This document shows, piece by piece, positions 15,533 to 23,981 of a DNA stretch of 64,000 nucleotides; position 1 is the stretch's first letter, and each line of letters opens with the position of its first letter. The position numbers and the translations under genes were made by a program. The notes beneath the pieces are model-generated. The model had not been told where the DNA came from, did no database searches, and was given only the letters and a program-made list of their open reading frames with translations. Source of the DNA: Granulicella sp. (lineage in GTDB: Bacteria; Acidobacteriota; Terriglobia; Terriglobales; Acidobacteriaceae). Location: the NCBI GenBank assembly GCA_027452215.1, contig DAIDGQ010000009.1, positions 1 through 64,000 on the forward strand. The letters run 5' to 3'.

Positions 15533-17071
15533 ATGGCAAATGAAGTGAAGCATACGGTCGTGCATTCGGGATATGAAGACGGGAAGAAGCCGGAACGGAT
15601 TCCGGACCCCTGTGTGGTTGTGATCTTTGGAGCGTCTGGCGACCTGACCAAGCGCAAGCTGCTGCCGGCGCTGTATCACCTGGAGCAGGAAGGCATGCTG
15701 CCGGAGTCGTTTGCGGTGGTGGGCGTGGCGCGGCGGGATATCTCTGCGACGTTTTCGGCTGATATGCAGGACGGTATTTTGAAGGGCGGAGGAGTTGAGC
15801 AGGATGATCCGGAGCTGAAGAAGTTCATGGATCGCGTGAAGTATTTCACGACGAACTTCGATGACGACGCTGGCTTTGAGAAGCTGAAGAATTTTCTTGC
15901 GGACATTGACGCGAAGATGGGAACCAAGGGCAACCGGCTGTTTTATCTGGCCGTTGCGCCGGAGTACTTTGCCGATATTACGGACCGGCTGGGTAAGCAT
16001 GGGATGACCAAGGCCACGGTTCCGGGGCAGTGGATGCATGTGATTATCGAGAAGCCGTTTGGCACGGATCTGGCGTCGGCTCGCAAGCTGAACGATGAGA
16101 TCAATCGGGTGCTGACGGAGGACCAGATTTACCGCATCGACCACTACCTGGGCAAAGAGACGGTGCAGAATATTTTGGTGTTCCGGTTTGGCAATGGAAT
16201 CTTCGAGCCGATCTGGAACCGGAATTATATCGACCACGTGGAGATTACGGCGGCGGAGTCGATTGGCATTGAGGGACGCGGACCGTTCTATGAGAGCGCG
16301 GGAGCGTTGCGCGACGTGCTGCAGAACCACGTGATGGAAGTGTTGAGCTTTGTTGCAATGGAGCCACCTGACAGCTTTGAATCGAGCGCGGTGCGGACCG
16401 AGAAGCTGAAGGTCTGGCATGCGATCGATCCGATCCAGGTAGAGGACACGGTGCGCGGACAGTATGGGCCGGGCCGCGTGGATGGCGAGAAGGTGATTGG
16501 CTATCGCGAGGAAGATCGCGTGGATTCAGAGTCGGAGACAGAGACGTTTGTGGCGATGAGACTGCAGATCGAGAACTGGCGCTGGGCTGGAGTTCCGATT
16601 TATATTCGCGCGGGCAAGCGGCTGGCGAAGCGCGTGACCGAGGTGACGGTGTGCTTCAAGCAGCCTCCGATGCATATGTTCAAGTCCGACGATACGAAGC
16701 ATGTGCAGCCGAATGTTTTGAAGATGCGGATTCAGCCGGACGAGGGGATTTCGCTGACGTTTGGAGCGAAGGTTCCGGGGCCGACGACGAATGTGATGCC
16801 GGTGGAGATGCACTTCAGCTATGCGGAGAGCTTTGGTAAGAGCTCTGCGAATGGGTACGAGCGGCTGCTGCTGGACGCGATGCTGGGCGATGGTACGTTG
16901 TTTGCGCATCGTGATGGCGTGGAAGCGACGTGGGCACTGATGACACCGATCCTCGAGGCATGGGCGAAGCGGCCACCGAGCGACTTTCCGAACTACGAGG
17001 CGGGAAGCTGGGGACCGGCGGCTGCCGATGCTCTGATGAAGAGAGACCGGCGGAAGTGGTACAAGCTGTAA
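15533..17071 (+). CDS. zwf: Glucose-6-phosphate 1-dehydrogenase
   Basis: A 512-residue enzyme that oxidises glucose 6-phosphate to 6-phosphogluconolactone with NADP or NAD. The coenzyme loop FGASGDLTKRKLLPAL is at residues 25-40, the substrate motif EKPFGTDL at about 175-182, and the active-site signature RIDHYLGKE at about 201-209. IYIRAGKRLAKR at about 361-372 is the conserved C-terminal motif. Length is typical. AAGGAGTAGTAG directly precedes the ATG. It is followed by pgl, the next enzyme of the pathway, and preceded by gnd, the third, so the full oxidative branch is contiguous. Confidence 0.97.
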   Translation: MANEVKHTVVHSGYEDGKKPERIPDPCVVVIFGASGDLTKRKLLPALYHLEQEGMLPESFAVVGVARRDISATFSADMQDGILKGGGVEQDDPELKKFMDRVKYFTTNFDDDAGFEKLKNFLADIDAKMGTKGNRLFYLAVAPEYFADITDRLGKHGMTKATVPGQWMHVIIEKPFGTDLASARKLNDEINRVLTEDQIYRIDHYLGKETVQNILVFRFGNGIFEPIWNRNYIDHVEITAAESIGIEGRGPFYESAGALRDVLQNHVMEVLSFVAMEPPDSFESSAVRTEKLKVWHAIDPIQVEDTVRGQYGPGRVDGEKVIGYREEDRVDSESETETFVAMRLQIENWRWAGVPIYIRAGKRLAKRVTEVTVCFKQPPMHMFKSDDTKHVQPNVLKMRIQPDEGISLTFGAKVPGPTTNVMPVEMHFSYAESFGKSSANGYERLLLDAMLGDGTLFAHRDGVEATWALMTPILEAWAKRPPSDFPNYEAGSWGPAAADALMKRDRRKWYKL

Positions 17072-17110
17072 GGCAGGCAGTAGACAGTAGAGGGTAGACA
17101 GGAAGAGCAG

Positions 17111-17136
17111 TGTGCGACGCGAAGAGGCGTCGCACA
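17111..17136 (+). terminator. Hairpin after zwf
   Basis: TGTGCGACGC (17111-17120) and GCGTCGCACA (17127-17136) form a perfect 10-bp stem with a six-base loop, 39 bases after the zwf stop and 42 bases before pgl. A short TTG follows rather than a real U-run, so termination may be partial. An imperfect AGTAGACAGTAGAGGGTAGA repeat lies between zwf and this hairpin. Confidence 0.5.
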
Positions 17137-17178
17137 TTGCGCGTTAGATGGTGCGATGGTTGCAGATTTGAGAGGGTT

Positions 17179-17988
17179 ATGGCTCGTTCGGTGAGGGTGA
17201 CGTACCAGGTATGGCCGGGCGCGGCCGAGATGGCGATGGCTTCGGCGCAGATGTTTGCGGCGAGGGTGGAGCAGGCTGTGGCGACGCGTGGGATTGCGCG
17301 GGTGGCGCTGTCGGGCGGCAGCACTCCGCAGGCTACGTTCAAGCTGCTGGCCGATCCGGCGGGGCCGTTTGCGGCGACTGTGCCGTGGGACAAGGTGCAG
17401 CTTTTCTGGGTGGATGAGCGGTGCGTGGGGCCGGATCATCCGGAGTCGAATTATGGAGTCTGCCGCAATTTGCTGCTGAGCAAGGTGGCGATTCCCGAGG
17501 CGAATGTGTTCCGGATGGAGGGCGAGCTGGACCCGGAGGTGGCGGCGAGCCGGTATGAGAGCACTCTGCGGAATGTAATGAAGCTGGAGGGGGCGGAGTC
17601 TCCCCGGTTTGATTTGCTGACGCTGGGGATGGGGCCGGATGGACATACGGCGTCGCTGTTTCCTCATACGGCGGCGATTGACGAGCTGGGCAGGCTGGTG
17701 GTGGCGAACCACGTGGAGAAGAAAGAAGCGTGGAGGATTACGCTGACGTGGCCGGTGATTAACCAGGCGGCGGAGGTGGTGTTCGAGGTGGAAGGGAAGG
17801 CCAAGACGGAGGTGCTGGCGGAGGTGCTGACCGGGCCACGCGATCCGGAACGTCTACCGGCGCAACTGATCCGGCCTGCAAATGGTAAGCTTCTCTTCTT
17901 GCTGGATGAGGCTGCGGCGGCGATGCTGCCGGCGGCGAGCGAGGTGTCCGAAGGTGAGGGACATCGCGTGGGCGTGATTGAGATCTAA
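17179..17988 (+). CDS. pgl: 6-phosphogluconolactonase
   Basis: From the ATG at 17179 the protein is 269 residues and hydrolyses 6-phosphogluconolactone. ALSGGSTPQATF (about residues 42-53) is the phosphate-binding loop of the SugarP isomerase/DevB-type fold, FWVDERCVGPDHPESNYG (about 75-92) and LGMGPDGHTASLFPH (about 149-163) are the other family signatures. GAGAGGG precedes the chosen start; the in-frame ATG at 17110 lies at the hairpin edge and is unlikely. The gene links zwf and gnd in the pathway and is followed by glk. Confidence 0.93.
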   Translation: MARSVRVTYQVWPGAAEMAMASAQMFAARVEQAVATRGIARVALSGGSTPQATFKLLADPAGPFAATVPWDKVQLFWVDERCVGPDHPESNYGVCRNLLLSKVAIPEANVFRMEGELDPEVAASRYESTLRNVMKLEGAESPRFDLLTLGMGPDGHTASLFPHTAAIDELGRLVVANHVEKKEAWRITLTWPVINQAAEVVFEVEGKAKTEVLAEVLTGPRDPERLPAQLIRPANGKLLFLLDEAAAAMLPAASEVSEGEGHRVGVIEI

Positions 17989-17997
17989 GAGAGGAAG

Positions 17998-18069
17998 TGA
18001 GTAAGGAGTAAGGAGTAAGGAGTAGAGACCGGCTTTGACTACTCCTTACCCCTTACGCTCTACTCCTTG
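17998..18069. repeat. AGTAAGG heptamer inverted repeat between pgl and glk
   Basis: Three perfect AGTAAGG units and one AGTAGAG run from about 17999 to 18027. After a ten-base spacer come CTACTCCTTACC, CCTTACG and CTCTACTCCTT (about 18039-18068), the opposite orientation. The whole element fits between the pgl stop and the glk start and can fold into a long imperfect hairpin. Confidence 0.82.
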
Positions 18070-18076
18070 AGAGAGC

Positions 18077-19108
18077 ATGATTCTTGCGGGTGATGTTGGC
18101 GGGACTAAGGTCCATCTGGCGCTGTATAGTTTTGCTGGCGGACGGTTGTCGGCGGTGCGGGACCACAAGTTTCCGGCCACGGAGTTTGCGACGCTGGATG
18201 AGGTGGTGAAGGCGTTTCTGGCGCAGGCCGGAGAGTCGAAGGAAGAGATTGTTGCGGCGTGCTTTGGGTGTCCGGGGCCGGTGCGCGATGGACGTTTGAA
18301 GCTGACGAATCTGCCGTGGACGCTGGATGAACGCGAGCTGGTGAAGTCGTTGGGGATACAGCATATTTTCCTGATCAACGACCTGGAGGCGAACGGGTAC
18401 GGGATTCCGGAGCTGGCGCCGGAGAAGGTGTTTACGCTGCATGCGGGGGATGAGGAGTTTGGGGGGCATCGCGGGCTAGTGTCAGCGGGAACGGGGCTGG
18501 GCGAGGCGCTGCTGATATGGGACGCGAAAAAGCAGCGGCACACCCCGCTGCCGTCGGAGGGTGGGCACTGCGACTTTGCTCCCCGGACGGATCGTGAGAT
18601 TGAGCTGCTGAATTATCTTCGCAGGACGCTGAATGGGCGCGTGAGTTTTGAGCGCGTGGTGTCGGGGATTGGGATCAAGAATGTGTACGCGTTTTTGCGC
18701 GACGACCGGAAGATGGACGAGCCGGCGTGGCTGCGAGAGCGCATGGAGAACGAGGATCCGAACGCTGTGATTGGGCAGTGCGGCGAGGATGGGTCGAGTG
18801 AGATTTGCTTTGAGACGCTGCAGATTTTTGCGTCGGCGTTTGGCGCGGAGGCGGGGAACGTGGCGCTGAAGGTGCTGGCGATGGGTGGAATTTATCTGGG
18901 CGGGGGGATTGCTCCGAAGATCCTGAAGACGATGGAGAATGGCGCATTCATGCAGGCGTTCAGGGATAAGGGACGGCTGTCGCCACTGTTGGAGGCGGTG
19001 CCGGTGCGGATTATTCTGGACGATACGTGCGCTCTGCTGGGAGCGGCGGCGTTTGCTGAGGCGAGGGCGGCGGAGATCTCGGGGCGGTCGGAGCGCGCGG
19101 CCTCGTAG
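18077..19108 (+). CDS. glk: Glucokinase (Glk family)
   Basis: A 343-residue ATP-dependent glucokinase that phosphorylates glucose to feed the neighbouring zwf-pgl-gnd branch. The N-terminal phosphate loop is LAGDVGGTKVHLAL (residues 3-16), the sugar-binding region includes CFGCPGPV (about 63-70), INDLEANGYGI and SAGTGLGEALL, and the acidic EGGHCDF motif lies at about 158-164. It belongs to the proteobacterial Glk type rather than the ROK family, lacking the ROK zinc motif. The start follows the heptamer inverted repeat by eight bases, with GAGAG before the ATG. Confidence 0.93.
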   Translation: MILAGDVGGTKVHLALYSFAGGRLSAVRDHKFPATEFATLDEVVKAFLAQAGESKEEIVAACFGCPGPVRDGRLKLTNLPWTLDERELVKSLGIQHIFLINDLEANGYGIPELAPEKVFTLHAGDEEFGGHRGLVSAGTGLGEALLIWDAKKQRHTPLPSEGGHCDFAPRTDREIELLNYLRRTLNGRVSFERVVSGIGIKNVYAFLRDDRKMDEPAWLRERMENEDPNAVIGQCGEDGSSEICFETLQIFASAFGAEAGNVALKVLAMGGIYLGGGIAPKILKTMENGAFMQAFRDKGRLSPLLEAVPVRIILDDTCALLGAAAFAEARAAEISGRSERAAS

Positions 19109-19140
19109 GTCCTACGGTCCTGCGCGGACGGCGAGAGTAA
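19108..19140. repeat. GTCCTGCGCGGAC-type element after glk
   Basis: GGTCCTACGGTCCTGCGCGG followed by ACGGCGAGAG overlaps the glk stop codon. It matches the element after the FecR-like gene (6700-6735) and, in part, the one after rpiA (13314-13335). The rest of the spacer up to 19280 shows no gene. Confidence 0.7.
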
Positions 19141-19280
19141 GACAGTTGGTGCTGCGCGGACCGTGCGAGTTGATGCGGGGTGGTGGATAGTGGTCGTGCG
19201 ACTTGATGCGCGATACCGCACGTGTCGCGAGGAGCGCGCCATGTGTGGGGCACCTGGTGGTCGCGAGGGGTTGGATTTCG

Positions 19281-19565
19281 CTACATGATGCGGAAGCGTT
19301 CACGCATGAGGCGCTGGAAGCGGGGGCGCCAGATGAGGTCGTAGGCGAGCTCCTTGCCGGGGAACATGTTGAGCGCGGCGAGGCGGGCGTCGGCGATCAT
19401 CTGGGAGGCTTCGTCGATGGAGAGGGAGCTGTCTTGCGCGATGGTCTGCATGACGAGGTTCATCATCATCTGAAGGCGGCGGAGGAGGCGGGCTTCTTCC
19501 TGGGCTTCGGGGGAGAGAGTGGCGGCTGGAGTAGTGGGGGCTGGGGTGGTGTCGGGCTTGGGCAA
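19281..19565 (-). CDS. Small protein of unknown function, TTG start
   Basis: Read from TTG at 19565 the protein is 94 residues: a short Pro/Thr-rich start, then a helical segment LSPEAQEEARLLRRLQMMMN, an acidic middle (SLSIDEASQMIADARLAAL) and a basic C-terminus. AGGAG lies six bases before the TTG. The longer in-frame ORF to 19841 is rejected because its N-terminal part is translated repeat DNA. It follows comEC in the same orientation, 389 bases downstream. Family not recognised. Confidence 0.6.
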   Translation of the reverse strand: MPKPDTTPAPTTPAATLSPEAQEEARLLRRLQMMMNLVMQTIAQDSSLSIDEASQMIADARLAALNMFPGKELAYDLIWRPRFQRLMRERFRIM

Positions 19566-19607
19566 TCGCGGCTCCTGTTCTGTTTGGGAAGCGTGGGTGG
19601 CGTTCGC

Positions 19608-19915
19608 GGACAGCAGATTCCCTGCGGGAATGACAGAAAGAAAGGCAAGAGCAAATGCAACAGCAACAGCAACAGCAAGTGCAAGAACGAGCAACGACAA
19701 AGGCCAATACAGGGGTCCTTCGCTTCGCTCAGGATGACGGCGAAAAACAAGCAACTGCAACTGCAAAAACAAACAACTACCACGGCGAAAACAACAACTG
19801 CCACGACAAAAACAGGCGACTACCACGGCGAAAACAAACAACTACCACGGCAAAAACAGGCGACAGCAAGACCAACTGCAATGGCAATGGCAACTGCGGG
19901 TGCGGCAACGACAAA
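19608..19915. repeat. Composite intergenic repeat, copy 3, with GCAANN-type arrays
   Basis: Module A (GATTCCCTGCGGGAATGACA, 19614-19633) is followed by GCAAGA/GCAACA hexamers, module B (19702-19747) and a long degenerate array that changes from GCAACT to units such as ACAACTACCACGGCGAAA (about 19760-19900). The CCCTGCGGG core of module A is itself a short palindrome. It fills the 389-bp gap between comEC and the small TTG-start gene, where no other gene is supported. Confidence 0.85.
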
Positions 19916-19954
19916 TCAGCGGTTACGGGTGCGCTTTGTGTTGCAGTAGTTCTA

Positions 19955-22675
19955 TCACTTAGACGCGGCGGAGATTGTGGAGATTCGGCCGTCGGGGGTG
20001 AGGAGGAAGGTTTCGGGGCCTCCGCGGTCGGTGCGGAAGGTTTGGATGTGGGCGGCTTCGAGGCGGCCGAGGACCTCGGGGCGGGGGTGGCCGAAGGTGT
20101 TGTGGCGGCCTACGCTGATGACCGCGTCGTGGGGGTGGACGGCGGCGAGGAAGTCGGGCGTGGAGGAGGTTCGGCTGCCGTGGTGGCCGACCTTGAGGAG
20201 CGTTGCGGGCGCGATGCGTCCGTGTTCGAGCATGGAGGTTTCGCTGGGGGCTTCGGCGTCGCCTTCGAGCAGGACGCTGGCGCGGTCGTAGTCGAGACGG
20301 AGGACGAGGGAGTCGTTGTTTACGGGGGTTCCGGTGTTGGCGTAGGAGAGCTCGGGGGCGAGGATGGTGGCGCGGAGGCCGGACCAGGGGAAGGCTTCAC
20401 CGGCGTGGAAGTGGCGGACGAGGATGTGCTGGGCGGCGGCCTGGGCGAGGAGGGCGCGGAAGAGCGGAGAGTCGCCGGGGTCAATGCTGATCCAGAGCTC
20501 GCGGGGGTGGAAGTCGCGGAGGATGGCGGGCATGCCTCCCATGTGGTCGGAGTGGGCGTGGGTGAGGAGGACGACGTCGAGGCGGCGGATGTGGCGGGAC
20601 CAGAGGTAGGGGGCAACGACCTCTTCGCCGACGTCCCAGGAGCTGGCAGGGGCGTTGGCTCCGCGGCCGGTGGGGCCTCCGGCGTCGACGAGCAGGGTCT
20701 GGCCGGCGGGGCTGACGATGAGCAGGGAGTCGCCCTGGCCGACGTCGATGGCGGTGACCTCTAACTTGCCGGGGTGGAAGGTGGGGGGCGAGGGATAGAG
20801 GACGGCGAGCGGGACGAGGACCGCGACGAGGATTCCGGCGGCGAAGATGAGGCGGCGGCGGGCTCGGAGGGCGACGATGCAGAAGGCGATGCCGACGGCG
20901 GCGAGCGCGATGGCGAGGGGTGCGGGGCCGGGGGTGCGGAGGTCGGCGAGCAGGGTGTGCTGGACGCTGTCGACGGTGAAGCGCATGAGGTGGAGCAGGA
21001 GCGCGGTGAGGGCGGCGGGGAGCATGGCTATCCACGAGCTGAGGAGCGAGGCGAGGAACATGAGGATCGCTATGCAGAGGAGGACGGAGAGTAGGGGGAT
21101 GTCGATGAAGTTGAGAGGGAGGGCGAGCAGGGTGGCGCGGTGGAAGTAGATGGCCATGGGTAGGACCATGCAGACTTCGGCGGCGAGGGAGAAGAGGACG
21201 GCATCGAGAGCAACGTAGACGAGGCGAAGGAGCCAGACGGGGAGGTTGCGGAGACGGGGGCCGAAGAGGTCTGCGGAGAGGGCGGAGGCAAGGCGAACTT
21301 TGACACGGAATTGGGCGAGGGAGGGGTGGAGGAAGGCGTCGAGGCGGAGGATCTCGAGGTGATCGAGGGCGCGGAGATGGGGGTGGATGAGGCGCTGGCT
21401 GAGCGGGATGGCGAGGCCGGCGATGGCGACGATGACGAGGAAGGTCATCTGGAAGCTGGCTTCGAAGAGCGCTCGGGGATCGAAGACTAGGACGCCGAGG
21501 GCGGAGGCTCCGAGCGCGTTGAGGGCGGTGATTTCGCGGTTGAGCCAGCGGGCGATGAGGTAGATGGCGGTCATGGTGAGGGCGCGCTGGGCGGGGATGC
21601 CGAAGCCGGTGAGTTCGGCATAGGCGAAGGCGGCGAGGAGGGTGAGGAGGACGGCGGGGCCTTCGGGGAGGCGGAAGCGTTTCAGGAGCCAAAACAGCGC
21701 TCCTGCCAGCAGGGCGACGTGCAGGCCGGAGACGACGAAGAGGTGGAAGGTTCCGGTTCGCTCGAAGGCGCTGCGGAGGGCCCGGGTGAGGTGGGTGCGG
21801 TCGCCGAAGAGCATGGCGTTGAGCATGGAGGCGTCTTCGGGGGTGAGGCGAGCGGCGCGGGGGAGGAGCCGGTTGGCGCGGGAGTCGACGAAGGATTGCA
21901 TGCGGTTGGCGGCCCAGGCCTGCGCTGCGAAGACGCGGCAGCGCAGGGTGGGGGAGGCGGTGCTGAGGATCTGGACGCGGGAGGATTTGGCGCTGGAGGT
22001 GGCTCCGATGCCTTCGCTGAGGAGGTAGTCGGAGTAGGACCAGGCGCCGGGGTCGCGGTAGATGTCGGGGGTGCGGAGGCGGAGAGGGAGCTGGAGGGTG
22101 TCGCCGCAATGGAGACTGAGCGGGGCTCCGCCGAGGGTGATGCGGATGCCGCCGGTGGTGGGCTGCTGGGTGGAGGTGTCGGGGGTGAGCTGCTCGACGG
22201 ACTGGACGTCGAGGTCGACGGACTGGATGCCGGGGTCGGGGTCGATGTCCCATTCGCCGGGTTCGAACTCAGGCTGGGGTGCGGATTGGGCGGAGGCTTG
22301 GGATGGTGCGGGGAGGGTGCGGACGCGGACGACGGTTCCGCGGACGGTGCGGCTGAGGCCGTCGGCTGCGTGCTGGAGGGATTGTTGCTGGGGGATGGGC
22401 GGCTGGATCTGCGCGGACCAGCAGCCGAGAGCGATCCAGAGAGCGCAGGTGGGGACGATGGCGACGCGGAGAGCTCCGCGCAGGCTGAAGAGAGAGAGCG
22501 CGAGGAGAACTGCGGTGGAGGCGACGAGGAGGAGCGGCGGCTGCCAGCGGAGGGCGATGAGGTCGCCGGCGGCGAAGCATACGACGGCGGCCATCAGGGG
22601 GACTCGGCGAAGTCGCAGAGGCTCGACGGGGGGTGCGTCGTTCATCCAGAATTTGGTCGCGCCGACTGCCGGCAT
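19955..22675 (-). CDS. comEC: DNA internalization-related competence protein ComEC/Rec2
   Basis: A 906-residue integral membrane protein. The first 80 residues hold two or three membrane helices, then a soluble DUF4131-like beta domain (about 90-230), the polytopic Competence domain (about 290-600, starting near MLFGDRTHLTRALRSAFERT and FVVSGLHVALLAG), and a C-terminal metallo-beta-lactamase domain (about 640-890) with DVGQGDSLLIV, HAHSDH at 706-711 and VGHHGS. ComEC forms the inner membrane channel for single-stranded DNA in natural transformation. An HhH protein like ComEA is encoded at 60.6 kb. Internal ATG codons (MNDAPP, MAAVV) are alternative starts. Confidence 0.94.
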   Translation of the reverse strand: MPAVGATKFWMNDAPPVEPLRLRRVPLMAAVVCFAAGDLIALRWQPPLLLVASTAVLLALSLFSLRGALRVAIVPTCALWIALGCWSAQIQPPIPQQQSLQHAADGLSRTVRGTVVRVRTLPAPSQASAQSAPQPEFEPGEWDIDPDPGIQSVDLDVQSVEQLTPDTSTQQPTTGGIRITLGGAPLSLHCGDTLQLPLRLRTPDIYRDPGAWSYSDYLLSEGIGATSSAKSSRVQILSTASPTLRCRVFAAQAWAANRMQSFVDSRANRLLPRAARLTPEDASMLNAMLFGDRTHLTRALRSAFERTGTFHLFVVSGLHVALLAGALFWLLKRFRLPEGPAVLLTLLAAFAYAELTGFGIPAQRALTMTAIYLIARWLNREITALNALGASALGVLVFDPRALFEASFQMTFLVIVAIAGLAIPLSQRLIHPHLRALDHLEILRLDAFLHPSLAQFRVKVRLASALSADLFGPRLRNLPVWLLRLVYVALDAVLFSLAAEVCMVLPMAIYFHRATLLALPLNFIDIPLLSVLLCIAILMFLASLLSSWIAMLPAALTALLLHLMRFTVDSVQHTLLADLRTPGPAPLAIALAAVGIAFCIVALRARRRLIFAAGILVAVLVPLAVLYPSPPTFHPGKLEVTAIDVGQGDSLLIVSPAGQTLLVDAGGPTGRGANAPASSWDVGEEVVAPYLWSRHIRRLDVVLLTHAHSDHMGGMPAILRDFHPRELWISIDPGDSPLFRALLAQAAAQHILVRHFHAGEAFPWSGLRATILAPELSYANTGTPVNNDSLVLRLDYDRASVLLEGDAEAPSETSMLEHGRIAPATLLKVGHHGSRTSSTPDFLAAVHPHDAVISVGRHNTFGHPRPEVLGRLEAAHIQTFRTDRGGPETFLLTPDGRISTISAASK

Positions 22676-22695
22676 GGGAAGCGCTACCTGAGGTG

Positions 22696-22724
22696 CAGGG
22701 ATTAGGGATTAGGGAACAGGGATT
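22696..22724. repeat. GGGATTA heptamers between rlmD and comEC
   Basis: CAGGGATTAGGGATTAGGGA and ACAGGGATT lie 20 bases upstream of the comEC start, on the 5' side of comEC in the minus-strand transcript. A 16-base direct repeat (GTTCGGACATTGCTGT / GTTCGAACGTTGCTGT) follows at about 22730-22759. Confidence 0.75.
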
Positions 22725-22765
22725 CGGTGTTCGGACATTGCTGTTCGAACGTTGCTGTTAGTTTG

Positions 22766-23968
22766 TCATGCGCGGTGGTTCAGCACCACTACGGTTTCCT
22801 GGTGGGAGGTTTGGGGGAAGAGGTCGACGAGGTGGAGGGCGGTGATGCGGTAGACGGCTTGGAGTGCGGCGAGGTCGCGGGCGAGGGTGGTGGGGTCGCA
22901 GGAGACGTAGACGAGGGTGGGGGCGGCGATGCGGTTAAGGAGGTCGCAGGCTTCGAGGCCGGCTCCGGCGCGCGGCGGGTCGAGGACGATGAGGTCGGGC
23001 CGGTCGCGGTCGAGGATGGCGCGATGGAGGAAGTCGAGCGTGGTGGACTCGGCTACGGTGCTGGCAGGGGACTGCTTGGCGAGATAGGTGCGGAGGTCGG
23101 CGGCGGCGGTGGGGTTGGACTCGACTGCGGTGATGCGGGTAAAGGCTGGGGCCGGTCCCTTTCGAGCAAGGATGCGGGAGAAGAGGCCGACTCCGGCGTA
23201 GAGATCCCAGGCGAGCGAGCCGGAGCGGGGCTGGCCATCGTGCAGGGTGACGAGGTCGACGAGGGTGTGGAGGAGGAAGCGGTTGACCTGGAAGAAGGCT
23301 CCGCGGGTGATCCAGTAGGTCTCGTCCGGTGAGGGCGAGAGGGGGACGCGGTAGTTGAGGCCGGCGGCTCCGGCTTCGGCTAGGGTGCGACCGGTGGGGC
23401 CGGTGCGAGGGTCGAAGGCTACGGCGGCGGCTCCGGTGATCTGTGGTGCGTTGGATTGGAGGGCGTCGAAGGCGTTGGCGAAGTGGCCGGGCTGGCTGCG
23501 GGGAGGGGTCTTGGTGCGGGGCGCGCAGAAGAGCGTGAGCTGGACGCGGGTGAGGTCGTCGTTGGCGAAGAGCTCGATCTCGGAGGTGGCGTTGAGCCAG
23601 TAGGCTGCGTCGCGGCTCGTGGCGGCGGTGGCGAGGATGGATTCGATGGTCTGGATGAGAATGGGCGCGGCGATGGGACAGGTGATGATGGGGAGGAAGT
23701 CGGTGGTGGTGCGGAGGTTGTAGCCGAAGCGGAGGGTGCCGTCGATCGTTTCGATGCGGACGCGGATGCGGTTGCGATAGCCGTAGGGTTCGGCGGAGTG
23801 GATGGTGATTTCGGTTGGGGCTTCGACGTTGGATTGGCGGAGGAGGTCGACGAGGTTCGCTCGCTTGCGGAGAAGCTGTTCGGGGTAGGCGAGGTCTTGA
23901 TATTGGCAGCCGCCGCAGGTGCCGAAGTGGGGGCAGAGAGGCGTGGCGGTGGTTGTGGCTTCGGTCAT
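22766..23968 (-). CDS. 23S rRNA (uracil-5-)-methyltransferase, RlmD/TrmA family
   Basis: A 400-residue SAM-dependent RNA methyltransferase. The N-terminus has the iron-sulfur cysteine set Cys12, Cys18 and Cys21 (CPHFGTCGGCQYQ), with the fourth likely in ITCPIA near residue 96. The SAM motif WDLYAGVGLFSR is at about 249-260, DPPRAG at about 327-332, and the catalytic Cys in YVSCDPTTLARDL at about 355. There is no N-terminal TRAM domain, so it is a short form of the family. Whether it modifies 23S rRNA (RlmD/RlmCD) or tRNA cannot be settled from the motifs. It lies between comEC and an unknown gene in one minus-strand run. Confidence 0.88.
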   Translation of the reverse strand: MTEATTTATPLCPHFGTCGGCQYQDLAYPEQLLRKRANLVDLLRQSNVEAPTEITIHSAEPYGYRNRIRVRIETIDGTLRFGYNLRTTTDFLPIITCPIAAPILIQTIESILATAATSRDAAYWLNATSEIELFANDDLTRVQLTLFCAPRTKTPPRSQPGHFANAFDALQSNAPQITGAAAVAFDPRTGPTGRTLAEAGAAGLNYRVPLSPSPDETYWITRGAFFQVNRFLLHTLVDLVTLHDGQPRSGSLAWDLYAGVGLFSRILARKGPAPAFTRITAVESNPTAAADLRTYLAKQSPASTVAESTTLDFLHRAILDRDRPDLIVLDPPRAGAGLEACDLLNRIAAPTLVYVSCDPTTLARDLAALQAVYRITALHLVDLFPQTSHQETVVVLNHRA

Positions 23969-23981
23969 TCGGCGGATCCAA

